Source of the DNA: WHUA01 sp963711215
GTDB lineage: Bacteria; Pseudomonadota; Alphaproteobacteria; UBA8366
DNA: 64,000 bases
Assembly (NCBI GenBank): GCA_963711215.1
Contig: CAVQDH010000003.1
Span: 620,001-684,000 of the forward strand
Direction of reading: 5' to 3'
Shown here one piece after another: positions 17,338 to 26,498 of this stretch. Below the pieces are notes generated by a model, which saw nothing but the letters and a program-made list of their open reading frames with translations, was not told the origin of the DNA and made no database searches. A program made the translations under genes and the position numbers. How positions within the stretch are numbered: the stretch's first letter is position 1; the number at the start of each line of letters is the position of its first letter.

Positions 17338-18586
17338 GTGACTTCGGAGAGCTTGCGCGCGGACGGGCGTAGCGGCCTCGTCGACGGTTCCTACGCGTGG
17401 TTCCGCCTCGGCGTTTCGGTGCTGCTCGGCACCATTGCCAGCGTTGGCATGTGGTCGGTGATCGTCGTGCTGCCCTATGTGCAGGCGGAGTTCGGCGTCG
17501 ACCGGGCGAGCGCGTCGCTGCCCTACACCGCGACGATGATCGGCTTCGGCGCCGGCAACGTGATCGTCGGCCGCCTGGTCGACCGCTTCGGCGTCATGGG
17601 GCCGGTGATCGCGGCCGGGCTGGTGCTCGGCGCCGGCTTCGGGCTGGGGGCGATGGCGGGCTCGATCTGGCAGCTCGCCGCTCGTCCAGGCCGGCCTGAT
17701 CGGCGTCGGCGCCTCGGCCGGCTTCGGGCCCCTGATCGCCAATATCTCGCATTGGTTCCGCCGCCGCCGCGGCATCGCGGTCACCGCGACCGCCTGCGGG
17801 AACTATCTGGCGGGCGTGATCTGGCCGATGCTGCTGCAGGGATTCAGCGACGCGGACGGGTGGCGCGCGACCTATGCCGGCCTCGGCGTCGTCTGCGTCG
17901 TCACCATGGTGCCGCTGGCGTTCCTGCTGCGGCGCGCGGCGCCGGAGGAAGAGCTGGCGCGGCCGGTCGGCGGATCGGCGGCGCTGCGGCCGCACCGCTC
18001 ACTCGATCTCTCGCCCCGCACGCTGCAATGGATGCTGGCGGCGGCCGGGGTCGGCTGCTGCGTCGCCATGTCGATGCCGCAGGTGCATCTCGTCGCCTAT
18101 TGCGCCGGGCTCGGCTACGGCGTGGCGCGCGGCGCGGAGATGCTGTCGCTGATGCTGGCGGGCGGCATCGTCAGCCGGCTCGCCTCGGGGTTTCTCGCCG
18201 ACGTCATCGGCGGCATCCGCACGCTGCTGCTGGGCTCGGTGCTGCAATGCCTGGCGCTGGTCTTCTTCCTGCCGTTCGACGGCTTGATGTCGCTCTACGT
18301 CATCTCGCTGATGTTCGGGCTGGCGCAGGGCGGCATCGTGCCCTGCTACGCGATCATCGTGCGGGAATACCTGCCGGCGCGGGAGGCGGGCGCGCGAGTC
18401 GGCATCGTCATCATGGCGACGCTCGCCGGCATGGCGCTCGGCGGCTGGATGTCGGGATGGCTCTTCGACCTGACCGGCTCCTACCGCGCCGCGTTCCTGA
18501 ACGGCATCGCCTGGAACCTGTTCAACATCTCGATCATGACGACGCTGTTGTGGCGGACGCGCCGGCCGGGCACCGCTCCGGCGTAA
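17338..18586 (+). pseudogene. MFS transporter, frameshifted
   Basis: Twelve-helix major facilitator superfamily permease of about 415 residues when joined, of the type often linked to monocarboxylate or aromatic-acid uptake. The N-terminal half includes VGRLVDRFGVMGP between helices 2 and 3; the C-terminal half has SRLASGFLADVIGGIRT. One extra base at about 17680 (in GCTCGCCGCTCG) shifts the frame between helices 4 and 5; downstream the protein continues at once in the next frame. GTG 17338 is chosen for the GGGAGA eight bases upstream. It follows the SDR and CoA-transferase, so it probably imports their substrate if functional. Confidence 0.82.
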
Positions 18587-18595
18587 GCCCCACGC

Positions 18596-19220
18596 CTAGC
18601 TCTTGGCCGCCTTCAGGTTCGAGATCTTCTGCTCGAAGATCGCCATCAGGCCGTCGAAGCCCTGGTTGGTGAGCGTGGTGCTGTATTCCGACCGCTTGGT
18701 CGCCAGCTCGCTGATCGTTCCCTTCAGGAAGACGTCGATCACGCGCCAGCCTTCCTGCGTCTTGCGCATCAGGTAGTTGAGCTTGATCGATCTCGCCGTC
18801 GTTCTTGATCAGCTCGCTATGCACCAGCCGGGTGCCCTCGCGCGGCGTTTCCTCGGAGACCACGGTGAATTTCTCGCCGGAATAGCCGTCGAACCGGTCG
18901 GCGTAGGTCGCGACCGTGAGGCGGGTGAAGGCGTCGATCAGCTTCTTCTGCTGTGCGCTGGTCAGTTCCCGCCAGTGCCGCCCGGCGGAATACCGCGTCA
19001 TGAAGTTGAGGTCGTAAGTCGATTTGATAACCGGATAGAGCTTCTTGTAGCGGCCCGGGTAGCCGAGCTTGGTCGCCGACTTCATCGTCTCGAGCAGGGC
19101 TTCGTTCAGCCGCGTGATCATCGGGACGGCCGTGTCCGCCGCGTGGGCCGTCGCGGCGCCAAGGAACAGCATGGCCGCGGCGAGGACGACAATCAGGGAA
19201 TTGTTTCGGCGTAACCGCAT
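18596..19220 (-). pseudogene. hpnM: HpnM-like toluene-tolerance family protein, frameshifted
   Basis: Periplasmic MlaC/Ttg2D-type lipid-binding protein; the form linked to hopanoid clusters is HpnM. A signal peptide (residues 1-27, ending ATAHA) precedes the domain, with the segments LTVATYADRFDGYSGEKFT and LMRKTQEGWRVIDVFLKGT typical of HpnM. One inserted base at about 18788 shifts the frame in the middle of the domain; the second half, to the stop at 18596, is well conserved. Its place next to the hpn genes supports the HpnM call over generic MlaC, since no mla operon is present. A TATAAT box lies upstream at 19293-19298. Confidence 0.78.
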
Positions 19221-19292
19221 CCGACTTCTCACTTCGCCTGTCACGGTAACGAGGGCCGCATCGGCGATCCCGATGCCGGGCCGAACCGGATT

Positions 19293-19298
19293 ATTATA
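19293..19298 (-). promoter_or_regulatory. candidate -10 box for hpnM
   Basis: On the minus strand the bases read TATAAT, a perfect -10 element, about 75 bases before the hpnM start. No good -35 is seen at 17 bases, so this is a partial promoter call. Confidence 0.35.
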
Positions 19299-19386
19299 CT
19301 AGATGGTGATTCTTAAAAGTCGGTCAATGGCCGCCCAGTTGCCTCCCAGTTGCGGCTCTGTTGCTGGTGGGGGCTTGCCAACGCGT

Positions 19387-19414
19387 TTGCACGCGCCAGA
19401 TTTTGCACTATTGT
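19387..19414 (+). promoter_or_regulatory. candidate sigma-70 promoter for the NTase-hpnA group
   Basis: TTGCAC (19387-19392), a 16-base spacer and TATTGT (19409-19414) form a plausible housekeeping promoter about 100 bases before the nucleotidyltransferase start. The octamer CGCGTTTG occurs on both sides of it (at about 19382 and 19416), which might be a regulator site. Confidence 0.4.
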
Positions 19415-19511
19415 CACGCGTTTGGGCGTCGGCGGCCCGGCCCGGGTGGATGTTCCGTGGGTTGGGGGGAAGCGCCCGGCACGGTATCTGTCGCGGGGGG
19501 ATCGTACAGCG

Positions 19512-20261
19512 ATGAAGGCCATAATGCTGGCCGCGGGCGTCGGCGCGCGGCTTGGACAAGGCGAGGATTTCGCGCCGAAGGTTTTGCTTCGATTCGGCGG
19601 CAAGACGCTTTTGCAGCGCCATATCGAAATCCTGCGCCAGCTCGGTATCCGCGAGCTTGTCATCGGCGTCGGCCACCAGGCTGACCGGCTGGTCAAGGCG
19701 GTGTCCGACATCGGTGCGGGGGACTTCGTCCGCACCGTGATGAACCCACACTATAAAAAGGGTCCGATTACGACCTTGTGGGCTTTGCGTGAAGAATTGA
19801 TGACGGATGAGCCTGTCATACTGATGGACGGCGACGTGCTGTACGATCAGCGGATGATGGAACGCCTGATCCAGTCACCGGTGGCCAACTGCTTCCTGAT
19901 GGACCGCGACGTCGAGCCGGGGGAGGAGCCGGTCAAGGTCTGCATGCGCGGCGACCGGCTGGTCGACTTCCACAAGCGGCCGACCGAGGCGCACGACTAT
20001 TACGGCGAATGGATCGGCTTCCTCAAGCTGTCGCCCGAGATGGCGGCCCGCGTCCCGGGCGCGACCCGGCCTTATGTGGACGACGGGCAGGAGCATCTCC
20101 TATACGAAGTGGCGATCCGGGACCTGGTGCTGGCCGAAAAGATGAACGGCGCCTTCGGCGTCGAGGACGTCACCGGCCTGCCCTGGATCGAGATCGATTT
20201 CATGGAGGACGTGGTGCGCGCGGAAGCCGAGATCCTGCCCAAGCTCGAAGCCGCGGCCTGA
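19512..20261 (+). CDS. nucleotidyltransferase (phosphocholine cytidylyltransferase-like)
   Basis: Sugar-1-phosphate/phosphocholine nucleotidyltransferase of 249 residues. It starts MKAIMLAAGVGARLG, with the signature Lys in FAPKVLLRFGG and the metal-binding Asp in LMDGDVLYD near residue 100. The overall form is closest to the LicC-like cytidylyltransferases, which make CDP-choline or CDP-alcohols. It is the first gene before hpnA with 22 bases between, so it is probably co-transcribed with hopanoid genes and might activate a head group or polyol for lipid modification; that is inference. An in-frame extension upstream to about 19350 lacks coding character. Confidence 0.82.
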   Translation: MKAIMLAAGVGARLGQGEDFAPKVLLRFGGKTLLQRHIEILRQLGIRELVIGVGHQADRLVKAVSDIGAGDFVRTVMNPHYKKGPITTLWALREELMTDEPVILMDGDVLYDQRMMERLIQSPVANCFLMDRDVEPGEEPVKVCMRGDRLVDFHKRPTEAHDYYGEWIGFLKLSPEMAARVPGATRPYVDDGQEHLLYEVAIRDLVLAEKMNGAFGVEDVTGLPWIEIDFMEDVVRAEAEILPKLEAAA

Positions 20262-20283
20262 TGGCCGGCGTTCCGCGCGCGCG

Positions 20284-21273
20284 ATGACGACGCTGGTCAC
20301 CGGCGCGACGGGCTTCGTCGGCTCGGCCGTGCTGCGCTGCCTGGTGGCCGCCGGCCACGATGCGCGCGTGCTGGCCCGGCCGGGGAGCGACCGGCGCAAC
20401 CTGGCGGGAATCGACTGCGCCGTCGTCACGGGCGACCTGACCGATCCCGCCTCGCTGCGCGCGGCCGTCGCCGGCTGCGATACGATCATGCACGTGGCGG
20501 CCGACTACCGGCTCTGGGTCCCCGACCCGGCGGCGATCAACCGCGTCAATATCGAAGGCAGCGTCAACCTGTTCCGGGCGGCGGCGGAGGCAGGCGCGCG
20601 CCGCATGGTCTATACCAGCAGCGTCGCCACCCTCGGCCTGCACAAGGACGGCACGCCGGCCGACGAGGACACCCCGTCGGGCGAGGCCGACATGGTCGGC
20701 GCCTACAAGCGCTCGAAATTCCTGGCCGAGGAAGCGGTCCGCCGCCTGATCGACGAGCAGGGCCTGCCGATCGTCATCGTCAATCCGTCGGCGCCGATCG
20801 GGCCGCGCGACATCAAGCCGACGCCGACCGGCAAGATGATCGTCGACGCTGCCGCCGGGCGCATGCCGGCCTATGTCGATACCGGCCTGAACGTCGCCCA
20901 TGTCGACGACGTGGCCGCGGGGCACCTGCTCGCGCTCGAGCGCGGCACGGTGGGCGAGCGCTATATCCTGGGCGGCGAGGACATGACCCTGCGCGCGATC
21001 CTGGACGTGGTCTGCGCCCATGCCGGCCGCAGGCCGCCGCGCGTCAAATTGCCTCACGACCTGCTGCTGCCGCTCGCCTACGGTGCCGAGGCGGTGGCCC
21101 GTCTGACCGGCCGGGAGCCCCTCTTTACCGTCGACAGCATCCGCATGGCGAAGAAGCGGATGTTTTTCAGCTGCGCCAAGGCGAAGCAGGTATTGGGGTA
21201 TGCGCCGAGGCCGGCGGCCGAGGCGATCCGCGACGCGGTCGACTGGTTCCGCGAAAACGGCTATTTGGGTTGA
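20284..21273 (+). CDS. hpnA: hopanoid-associated sugar epimerase HpnA
   Basis: Extended SDR (NAD-dependent epimerase/dehydratase family) of 329 residues matching HpnA. The nucleotide site TLVTGATGFVGSAVLRCL is at residues 3-20 and MVYTSSVATLG is at about 110-120. The active-site YxxxK is in GAYKRSKFLAEEA, and LNVAHVDDVAAGHLLALERG is typical of HpnA. It is associated with synthesis of the extended C35 hopanoid side chain, although its exact step is not settled. It lies between the nucleotidyltransferase and ispH on the plus strand. Confidence 0.9.
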   Translation: MTTLVTGATGFVGSAVLRCLVAAGHDARVLARPGSDRRNLAGIDCAVVTGDLTDPASLRAAVAGCDTIMHVAADYRLWVPDPAAINRVNIEGSVNLFRAAAEAGARRMVYTSSVATLGLHKDGTPADEDTPSGEADMVGAYKRSKFLAEEAVRRLIDEQGLPIVIVNPSAPIGPRDIKPTPTGKMIVDAAAGRMPAYVDTGLNVAHVDDVAAGHLLALERGTVGERYILGGEDMTLRAILDVVCAHAGRRPPRVKLPHDLLLPLAYGAEAVARLTGREPLFTVDSIRMAKKRMFFSCAKAKQVLGYAPRPAAEAIRDAVDWFRENGYLG

Positions 21274-21314
21274 GACGGACGCGGGGCGGCGAAAGGGCTG
21301 GCGCGATCGTGACT

Positions 21315-21343
21315 TTGCTGCGGTGCAGCAGGGACTATATAGA
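21315..21343 (+). promoter_or_regulatory. candidate promoter and long leader before ispH
   Basis: TTGCTG (21315-21320), 17 bases, then TATAGA (21338-21343) make a fair sigma-70 promoter. It would give ispH a 5-prime leader of about 190 bases in the 263-base gap after hpnA. The leader contains short stems (CTGC-GGT-GCAG; GGCCG-TTCAG-CGGCC) and is more A+T-rich than its surroundings. Confidence 0.4.
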
Positions 21344-21536
21344 AGGTATAAAGACCTAGCGGCCGGATACGGTGTTTTGGACCGTTGTCCATATGTCACA
21401 GCGGCGGAATTGCCGGATCCGGTGCTATTTACTTGGCTTGAGGCGGCTGTTATGACAACGATTGCAGTGGTTTTGACGGATCTGGGCCTGTCGCGGGCCG
21501 TTCAGCGGCCGTCCTGGTCGAGGAGGCGATAAGCAC

Positions 21537-22469
21537 ATGCGGGTTATCCTAGCGGAGCCAAGGGGCTTTTGCGCTGGCGTCGTACGTGCCATCGACATCG
21601 TCGAGCTGGCCCTCAAGAAATACGGCCCGCCGGTCTATGTCCGCCACGAGATCGTCCACAACAAGCGGGTGGTCGAGAACCTCAAGGCGAAGGGCGCGAT
21701 CTTCGTCGAGGAATTGGACGAGGTGCCCGACGGGGCGCACACGGTCTTCAGCGCGCACGGGGTGTCGCAGAAGGTCGCCGACACGGCGCGGCTGCGCGAC
21801 CTGCCGGTGATCGACGCGACCTGCCCGCTGGTCGCCAAGGTGCACAAGGAAGGCCAGCGCTATTCGAAGGCCAATTACGAGGTGATCCTGATCGGCCACG
21901 AGGGGCATCCCGAAGTCGTGGGCACGATGGGGCGCATCCCGGGTACGGTCCATCTCGTGTCGTCGGCCGAGGCGGTCGACAAGCTCGAGGTCAAGAACCC
22001 GCAGAAGCTGGCCTATGTCACCCAGACGACCCTCAGCGTCGACGACACGCGCGAGGTGATCGACGCGATCCGCAAGCGCTTTCCCGCCGTCGTCGGGCCG
22101 GACGTCAAGGACATCTGCTACGCGACCCAGAACCGCCAGACGGCGGTGCGCGAACTCGCCGGCATGGTCGACGTGCTGCTGGTGGTCGGCGCGCAGAACA
22201 GCTCGAACTCGAACCGCCTTCGCGAGATCGGTGAAGAGCTCGACGTGCCGAGCTACCTGATCGACGACGCGGGCGCGCTCAAGCCGGAATGGATCGAGGG
22301 CGCCGGAGCGGTCGGCATCAGCGCCGGCGCCTCCGCGCCGGAAGCCCTGGTGCAGGAGCTGATCGAGAGGCTGAGCGAGCTGGCCGAGATCCAGGTCGAG
22401 CATCTCGACGGCATCAACGAAAATGTGCAGTTCAAGTTGCCCGACGAACTGCGCGGTCATGCGGCCTGA
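21537..22469 (+). CDS. ispH: 4-hydroxy-3-methylbut-2-enyl diphosphate reductase IspH
   Basis: Last enzyme of the MEP isoprenoid pathway, a [4Fe-4S] protein that reduces HMBPP to IPP and DMAPP in the cytoplasm. The three cluster Cys are seen in PRGFCAGVVRA (Cys12), DATCPLVAKVH (about Cys96) and KDICYATQNRQ (about Cys197); the substrate-binding SSNSNRLREIGEE is present. At 310 residues it is the normal length. AGGAGG lies 11 bases before the ATG. It is placed between hpnA and hpnH, so precursor supply is wired into the hopanoid locus. Confidence 0.96.
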   Translation: MRVILAEPRGFCAGVVRAIDIVELALKKYGPPVYVRHEIVHNKRVVENLKAKGAIFVEELDEVPDGAHTVFSAHGVSQKVADTARLRDLPVIDATCPLVAKVHKEGQRYSKANYEVILIGHEGHPEVVGTMGRIPGTVHLVSSAEAVDKLEVKNPQKLAYVTQTTLSVDDTREVIDAIRKRFPAVVGPDVKDICYATQNRQTAVRELAGMVDVLLVVGAQNSSNSNRLREIGEELDVPSYLIDDAGALKPEWIEGAGAVGISAGASAPEALVQELIERLSELAEIQVEHLDGINENVQFKLPDELRGHAA

Positions 22470-22555
22470 CGCGCCGCGGATAATCGAAATGGCAATGTGC
22501 GGCAGGAAACGGGCCCGTCGCTGTTGCCTGAGAGTTGGAGAGTAAGGGGGTACCT

Positions 22556-23731
22556 TTGGCAGTTCCACTTCGGCAAGGCCTGCGCGTGGGCTGGTACATC
22601 GTCAAGCAGCGGCTCAGCGGCACCAAGCGCTATCCGCTGGTGCTGATGCTGGAGCCTTTGTTCCGGTGCAACCTCGCCTGCGCGGGCTGCGGCAAGATCG
22701 ACTATCCCGACGCCATCCTGAACCGGCGCCTCAGCGTCGCGGAATGCCTCGAGGCGGTCGACGAGTGCGGCGCCCCGGTGGTGTCGATCCCCGGCGGCGA
22801 GCCGTTGCTCCACAAGGAGATCGCCCAGATCGTCGAGGGCATCGTCGGGCGCAAGAAGTTCGTCTATCTCTGCACCAACGCGCTGCTGCTGGAAAAGCGG
22901 CTGCATCTCTTCAAGCCGTCGCCCTATCTGACCTTTTCGGTCCATCTCGACGGCCTGAAGGAAGAGCATGACAAGTCGGTCTGCCAGGAAGGCGTCTTCG
23001 AGCGCGCGGTCGCTGCGATCAAGGCGGCGCGCGCCGCGGGCTTCCGCGTCAACGTGAACTGCACGCTGTTCGATAACGCCTCACCCGCGATCACCGCGAA
23101 ATACTTCGATTTCGTCACCAACGAGCTGGATGTCGAAGGCGTCACGGTCTCGCCGGGCTATGCCTACGAGCGCGCGCCGGACCAGAAGCATTTCCTCAGC
23201 CGGCGCAAGACCAAGGATCTGTTCCGCGAAGTCTTCCGCCTCGGCAAGGGTAAGAAATGGCGGTTCAGCCAGTCGACCATGTTCCTCGACTTCCTCGCCG
23301 GCAACCAGGAATACCATTGCACGCCGTGGGGCAATCCCACGCGCAACATCTTCGGCTGGCAGCGCCCCTGCTATCTGCTGGGCGAGGGCTACGCCCCCTC
23401 CTTCAAGGCGCTGATGGAGGAGACGGAGTGGGAGACCTACGGCACCGGCAATTACGAGAAATGCGCCAACTGCATGGTGCATTGCGGCTATGAGCCGACG
23501 GCGGTCAACGAGACCGTCGCCCATCCGCTGCGGGCGCTCAAGGTCTGGCTGCGCGGCATCCGCACCGAAGGCCCGATGGCGCCGGAGATCGCGTTGAAGG
23601 ATCAGCGTCCCGCGGAGTACGTGTTCGACCACATGGTGCAACGCTTCATGGCCGACACCCATGACGACAAGGCGTCGTCAAAAGGGCGGCGGGGCGAAAA
23701 GAGCGCTTCCGAGCAAAGCAACGCGGCGTAG
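22556..23731 (+). CDS. hpnH: adenosylhopane-forming radical SAM enzyme HpnH
   Basis: Radical SAM protein that joins adenosyl to diploptene (hopene) to give adenosylhopane, the first step to extended C35 hopanoids. The cluster motif is C38-NLA-C42-AG-C45 (RCNLACAGC), followed by SIPGGEPLLHKE; the C-terminus has the further Cys set CANCMVHCGYEP. TTG 22556 is chosen because AAGGGGG lies five bases upstream and family members begin AVP; a TTG 21 bases earlier is in frame but lacks this. The C-terminal tail (about 18 residues) overlaps the convergent hpnG by 54 bases, so the tail may be affected by a base error. Confidence 0.94.
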   Translation: MAVPLRQGLRVGWYIVKQRLSGTKRYPLVLMLEPLFRCNLACAGCGKIDYPDAILNRRLSVAECLEAVDECGAPVVSIPGGEPLLHKEIAQIVEGIVGRKKFVYLCTNALLLEKRLHLFKPSPYLTFSVHLDGLKEEHDKSVCQEGVFERAVAAIKAARAAGFRVNVNCTLFDNASPAITAKYFDFVTNELDVEGVTVSPGYAYERAPDQKHFLSRRKTKDLFREVFRLGKGKKWRFSQSTMFLDFLAGNQEYHCTPWGNPTRNIFGWQRPCYLLGEGYAPSFKALMEETEWETYGTGNYEKCANCMVHCGYEPTAVNETVAHPLRALKVWLRGIRTEGPMAPEIALKDQRPAEYVFDHMVQRFMADTHDDKASSKGRRGEKSASEQSNAA

Positions 23732-24375
23732 CTGGCGAAGCGCGGCGTCACTGTCGCGCGCCAGCCGGATCAGCGGCGGCAGGTCCGCCGGACGCAGGAT
23801 CAACCCCGCAAAACGGCCCAGGGCCGCCGGCTTCCGTCGGGCGCGACGCCATGCAGCGCCACGGGCGGGATCGCGCGGTCGGCCGGATCGGCGATGACCC
23901 GGAGCACCAGGAAGGGCACGCCCGCTTCGGCGGCGGCCTCGGCGACCGCGGCGCTTTCCATATCGATCGCGAGCGCCCCGGAGGCGGCGCGTAGCGTCGC
24001 CTTCGCCGCGACGCTGCAAGCCGGCTCGCGCAGCCGCGAGCAAGGCTTCCGATCGCCGCATTCGGCATCTCCTGCATCACTGCGGCATGCCATTCCGCAG
24101 ACGCGATGCGCGGCCCGTCGGCGCGCCGATGATGGTGTCGGGCAGGACGATGTCGCCGGGCCGGAGCGCCGCGTCGAGGCCGCCCGCGATGCCGAAGCTG
24201 AGCAGCGCGATCGGCGCCTTCCGCGACCAGATCGCGCGCGCCCGAGATAGGCGCGCTCCGCGCTGGCGCCGGCGCAATAGGTCAGGGGCTGATTTTCGTC
24301 CGGAATCGCGTCGAGCGCGGCGGCGAGGCACTGCGTCTCGACGCGCATGCCGGTGATGAGGCCGATGCGGCTCAC
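23678..24375 (-). pseudogene. hpnG: adenosylhopane nucleosidase/phosphorylase HpnG, multiply frameshifted
   Basis: Purine/nucleoside phosphorylase-family protein HpnG, which removes adenine from adenosylhopane. It starts GTG 24375 (SRIGLITGMRVETQCLAAAL), overlapping the shc stop. Pieces in successive frames match the family: LLSFGIAGGLDAALRPGDIV, PRIASAEWHAAVMQEM, ALAIDMESAAVAEAAAEAGV and LPPLIRLARDSDAALRQLRR. At least five indels separate them: two insertions at about 24233-24240 and 24213, and deletions (or two-base insertions) at about 24124, 24032 and 23809. This is the most damaged gene in the window. Either it has decayed, which would block C35 hopanoids at adenosylhopane, or the local sequence quality is poor. 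Confidence 0.8.
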
Positions 24376-26351
24376 ATGCCGAAGGAAACGGTCTTGGAGT
24401 TGCCCTGCATGAGGCGGCGGTAGCGCGCGAGCGCCCAGGCCGGGAAGAAGGCGCCGTAGCCGTGATACTTGAGGTAGAAGACGCGCGGGAAGCCGACCGC
24501 GGTATACCACTTCTCTTCCCATTGCGTGCCGTCGCGCGGCGCATCGAGCAGGTATTCGATGCCCCGGCGCACCGTCTCGCTTTCGACCTCGCCGGCCGCC
24601 ATCAGGCCGAGCAGGGCCCAGGCGGTCTGCGACGGCGTGCTTTCCTTCGCGACGTCGCGCTTTTCGTCCCAGTAGCTCGCGCCGTCCTCGCCCCAGCCGC
24701 CGTCGGGCCGCTGGCGCGCCTTGAGGTAATCGACGGCCTTGCGGATATAGCCGCTCGTCATGTCTTCGCCGGCGGCGTTCAGCGCGCACAGCACCGACCA
24801 GGTGCCGTAGATGTAGTTGGTGCCCCAGCGGCCGTACCAGGAGCCGTCTTCCTCCTGCTCGTTGCGGAGATAGTCGATGCCGGCGCGCATCACCGGGTTC
24901 TGCCGGTCATAGCCGAACTGCGCCAGCATGCCGATGCAGCGCGCCGAGACGTCCGAGGTCGGCGGGTCGAGCAGCGCGCCGTGGTCGGCGAAGGGAATGT
25001 GGTTCAAGTGGAAATGGGTGTTGTCCGCGTCGAAGGCGCCCCAGCCGCCGTTGCGGCTCTGCATGCCGACGACCCATTCCTCCGCCCGCTCGAGATTCTC
25101 GGTATGCGCGGACGGCTGGGCGCGATGCATCGCCATCGCCACGACCGCGGTGTCGTCGACGTCGGGATAGTGGTCGTTGGCGTATTGGAAGGGCCAGCCG
25201 CCGGGCCTGAGCCCGGGCCGGGCGTCCGCCCAGTCGCCGTAGACGTTCAGCACCTGCTTGTCGGCAAGCCAGTCCATCGCCTTCTGGATCGACGGGTCTT
25301 CGCCGTCGGCGCCGGCCTCGAGCAAGGCATGGGCGACGAGCGCGGTGTCCCAGATCGGCGAGACGCAGGGCTGGCAATAGGCCTTATCGTCGCCGATCAC
25401 CAGCAGCTTCTCGATCGCTTCCTTGGCGACCACCAGATCGGGATGGTCGAGCGGATAGCCGAGCGCCGTCATCGCCATGACCGTGTTGGCCATTGCCGGA
25501 TAGATCGCGCCCAGGCCGTTCTCGCCGTTCAGCCGCTCGGTGACGAAGGACATCGCCTTGTCGATCGCCTTGCGGCGCGGCGCGCGCGGGAAGAAGGGCT
25601 CGGCCAGCCGGAGCGTGGAATCGATCCACAGCAGGATGTCGCCCCAGCGCGATCCGGTGGGATTGTGCAGGTAGCTCGCGACTTCCTCCGGCGGCACCAG
25701 GAACAGCTCGCGGATATCGACCTTGCGCGGGTTCACCGCGGCCGGCTTCAGCGCCATCAGGATGAGCAGCGGCGCGATTACCGTGCGCGACCAGTAGGAT
25801 ACCTTCGACAGGTGGAACGGAAACCAGCGCGGCAGGTGGAAGATCTCCACCGGCATGACCGGGATGGCGCGCCACGGCACCTGGCGATAGAGCGCCAGCA
25901 TGATGCGGGTGAAGACGTTGCAGGTCTCGGCGCCGCCGCGCTCGCGGATGGCGTCCCGCGCGTGCTTCATATGCGGCGCGTCGATGTCGTCGCCGATGAT
26001 CTTGAGCGCGTAATACGCCTTGACGGTGGCGCTCATGTCGAACTCGCCGGCGTGGAACAAGGGCCAGCCGCCGTGCACGCCCTGCGCCTGGCGCAGGTAG
26101 ACGCCGATCTTGCGCTCGATCTCCGGATTGGGGGTGCCGAGGAAATGATGCAGCAGGACATATTCGGCCGGAATCGTGGCATCGGCCTCGAGCTCGAAAA
26201 CCCAGTGTCCGTCCGGCTTCTGGAGCTTCTTCAGGCCCGCCACGCAGTCGGCGATGGCCTGATCCAGGCGTCGCAAGGTCAAGCCGCCCAACCTGATGGG
26301 CGCGCTACCGGCGTCCGCTTCGCCAACTACCGCTTCAACCGCTGCCGTCAT
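24372..26351 (-). CDS. shc: squalene-hopene cyclase
   Basis: Membrane-associated class II triterpene cyclase (HpnF) that folds squalene into hopene and hopanol. It is 659 residues, the usual size. The catalytic DxDD motif is seen as YPDVDDTAVVAMA near residues 394-406, and several QW repeats are visible (for example QKPDGHWVFELEAD near the start, NGGWGAFDADN, QEEDGSWYGRWG, QRPDGGWGEDG). It sits in the minus-strand operon after hpnE and overlaps the start of hpnG. Frame is intact throughout, in contrast to its neighbours hpnE and hpnG. Confidence 0.96.
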   Translation of the reverse strand: MTAAVEAVVGEADAGSAPIRLGGLTLRRLDQAIADCVAGLKKLQKPDGHWVFELEADATIPAEYVLLHHFLGTPNPEIERKIGVYLRQAQGVHGGWPLFHAGEFDMSATVKAYYALKIIGDDIDAPHMKHARDAIRERGGAETCNVFTRIMLALYRQVPWRAIPVMPVEIFHLPRWFPFHLSKVSYWSRTVIAPLLILMALKPAAVNPRKVDIRELFLVPPEEVASYLHNPTGSRWGDILLWIDSTLRLAEPFFPRAPRRKAIDKAMSFVTERLNGENGLGAIYPAMANTVMAMTALGYPLDHPDLVVAKEAIEKLLVIGDDKAYCQPCVSPIWDTALVAHALLEAGADGEDPSIQKAMDWLADKQVLNVYGDWADARPGLRPGGWPFQYANDHYPDVDDTAVVAMAMHRAQPSAHTENLERAEEWVVGMQSRNGGWGAFDADNTHFHLNHIPFADHGALLDPPTSDVSARCIGMLAQFGYDRQNPVMRAGIDYLRNEQEEDGSWYGRWGTNYIYGTWSVLCALNAAGEDMTSGYIRKAVDYLKARQRPDGGWGEDGASYWDEKRDVAKESTPSQTAWALLGLMAAGEVESETVRRGIEYLLDAPRDGTQWEEKWYTAVGFPRVFYLKYHGYGAFFPAWALARYRRLMQGNSKTVSFGM

Positions 26352-26498
26352 ATCAGAAATCTATATTTTTGCTTCTATTTGTGCACACGTGTCTCTCGGT
26401 AACCTCTTCGACGCAAGGGATAAAGTCAAGACATGCGCGGTAACACTTCCGTAACGCAAGGAGAATGTGGCATTGCAGCAACAACCCAGATTTAGGGG

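Noticed and set aside
21274..21536. A known riboswitch before ispH
   Set aside because: No recognisable TPP, cobalamin, SAM or glycine riboswitch core could be found by eye.
22535..22555. TTG 22535 as the hpnH start
   Set aside because: TTG 22556 has AAGGGGG upstream and gives the usual family N-terminus.
24462..26402. A 646-codon open frame on the plus strand
   Set aside because: Antisense to squalene-hopene cyclase; no family resemblance.
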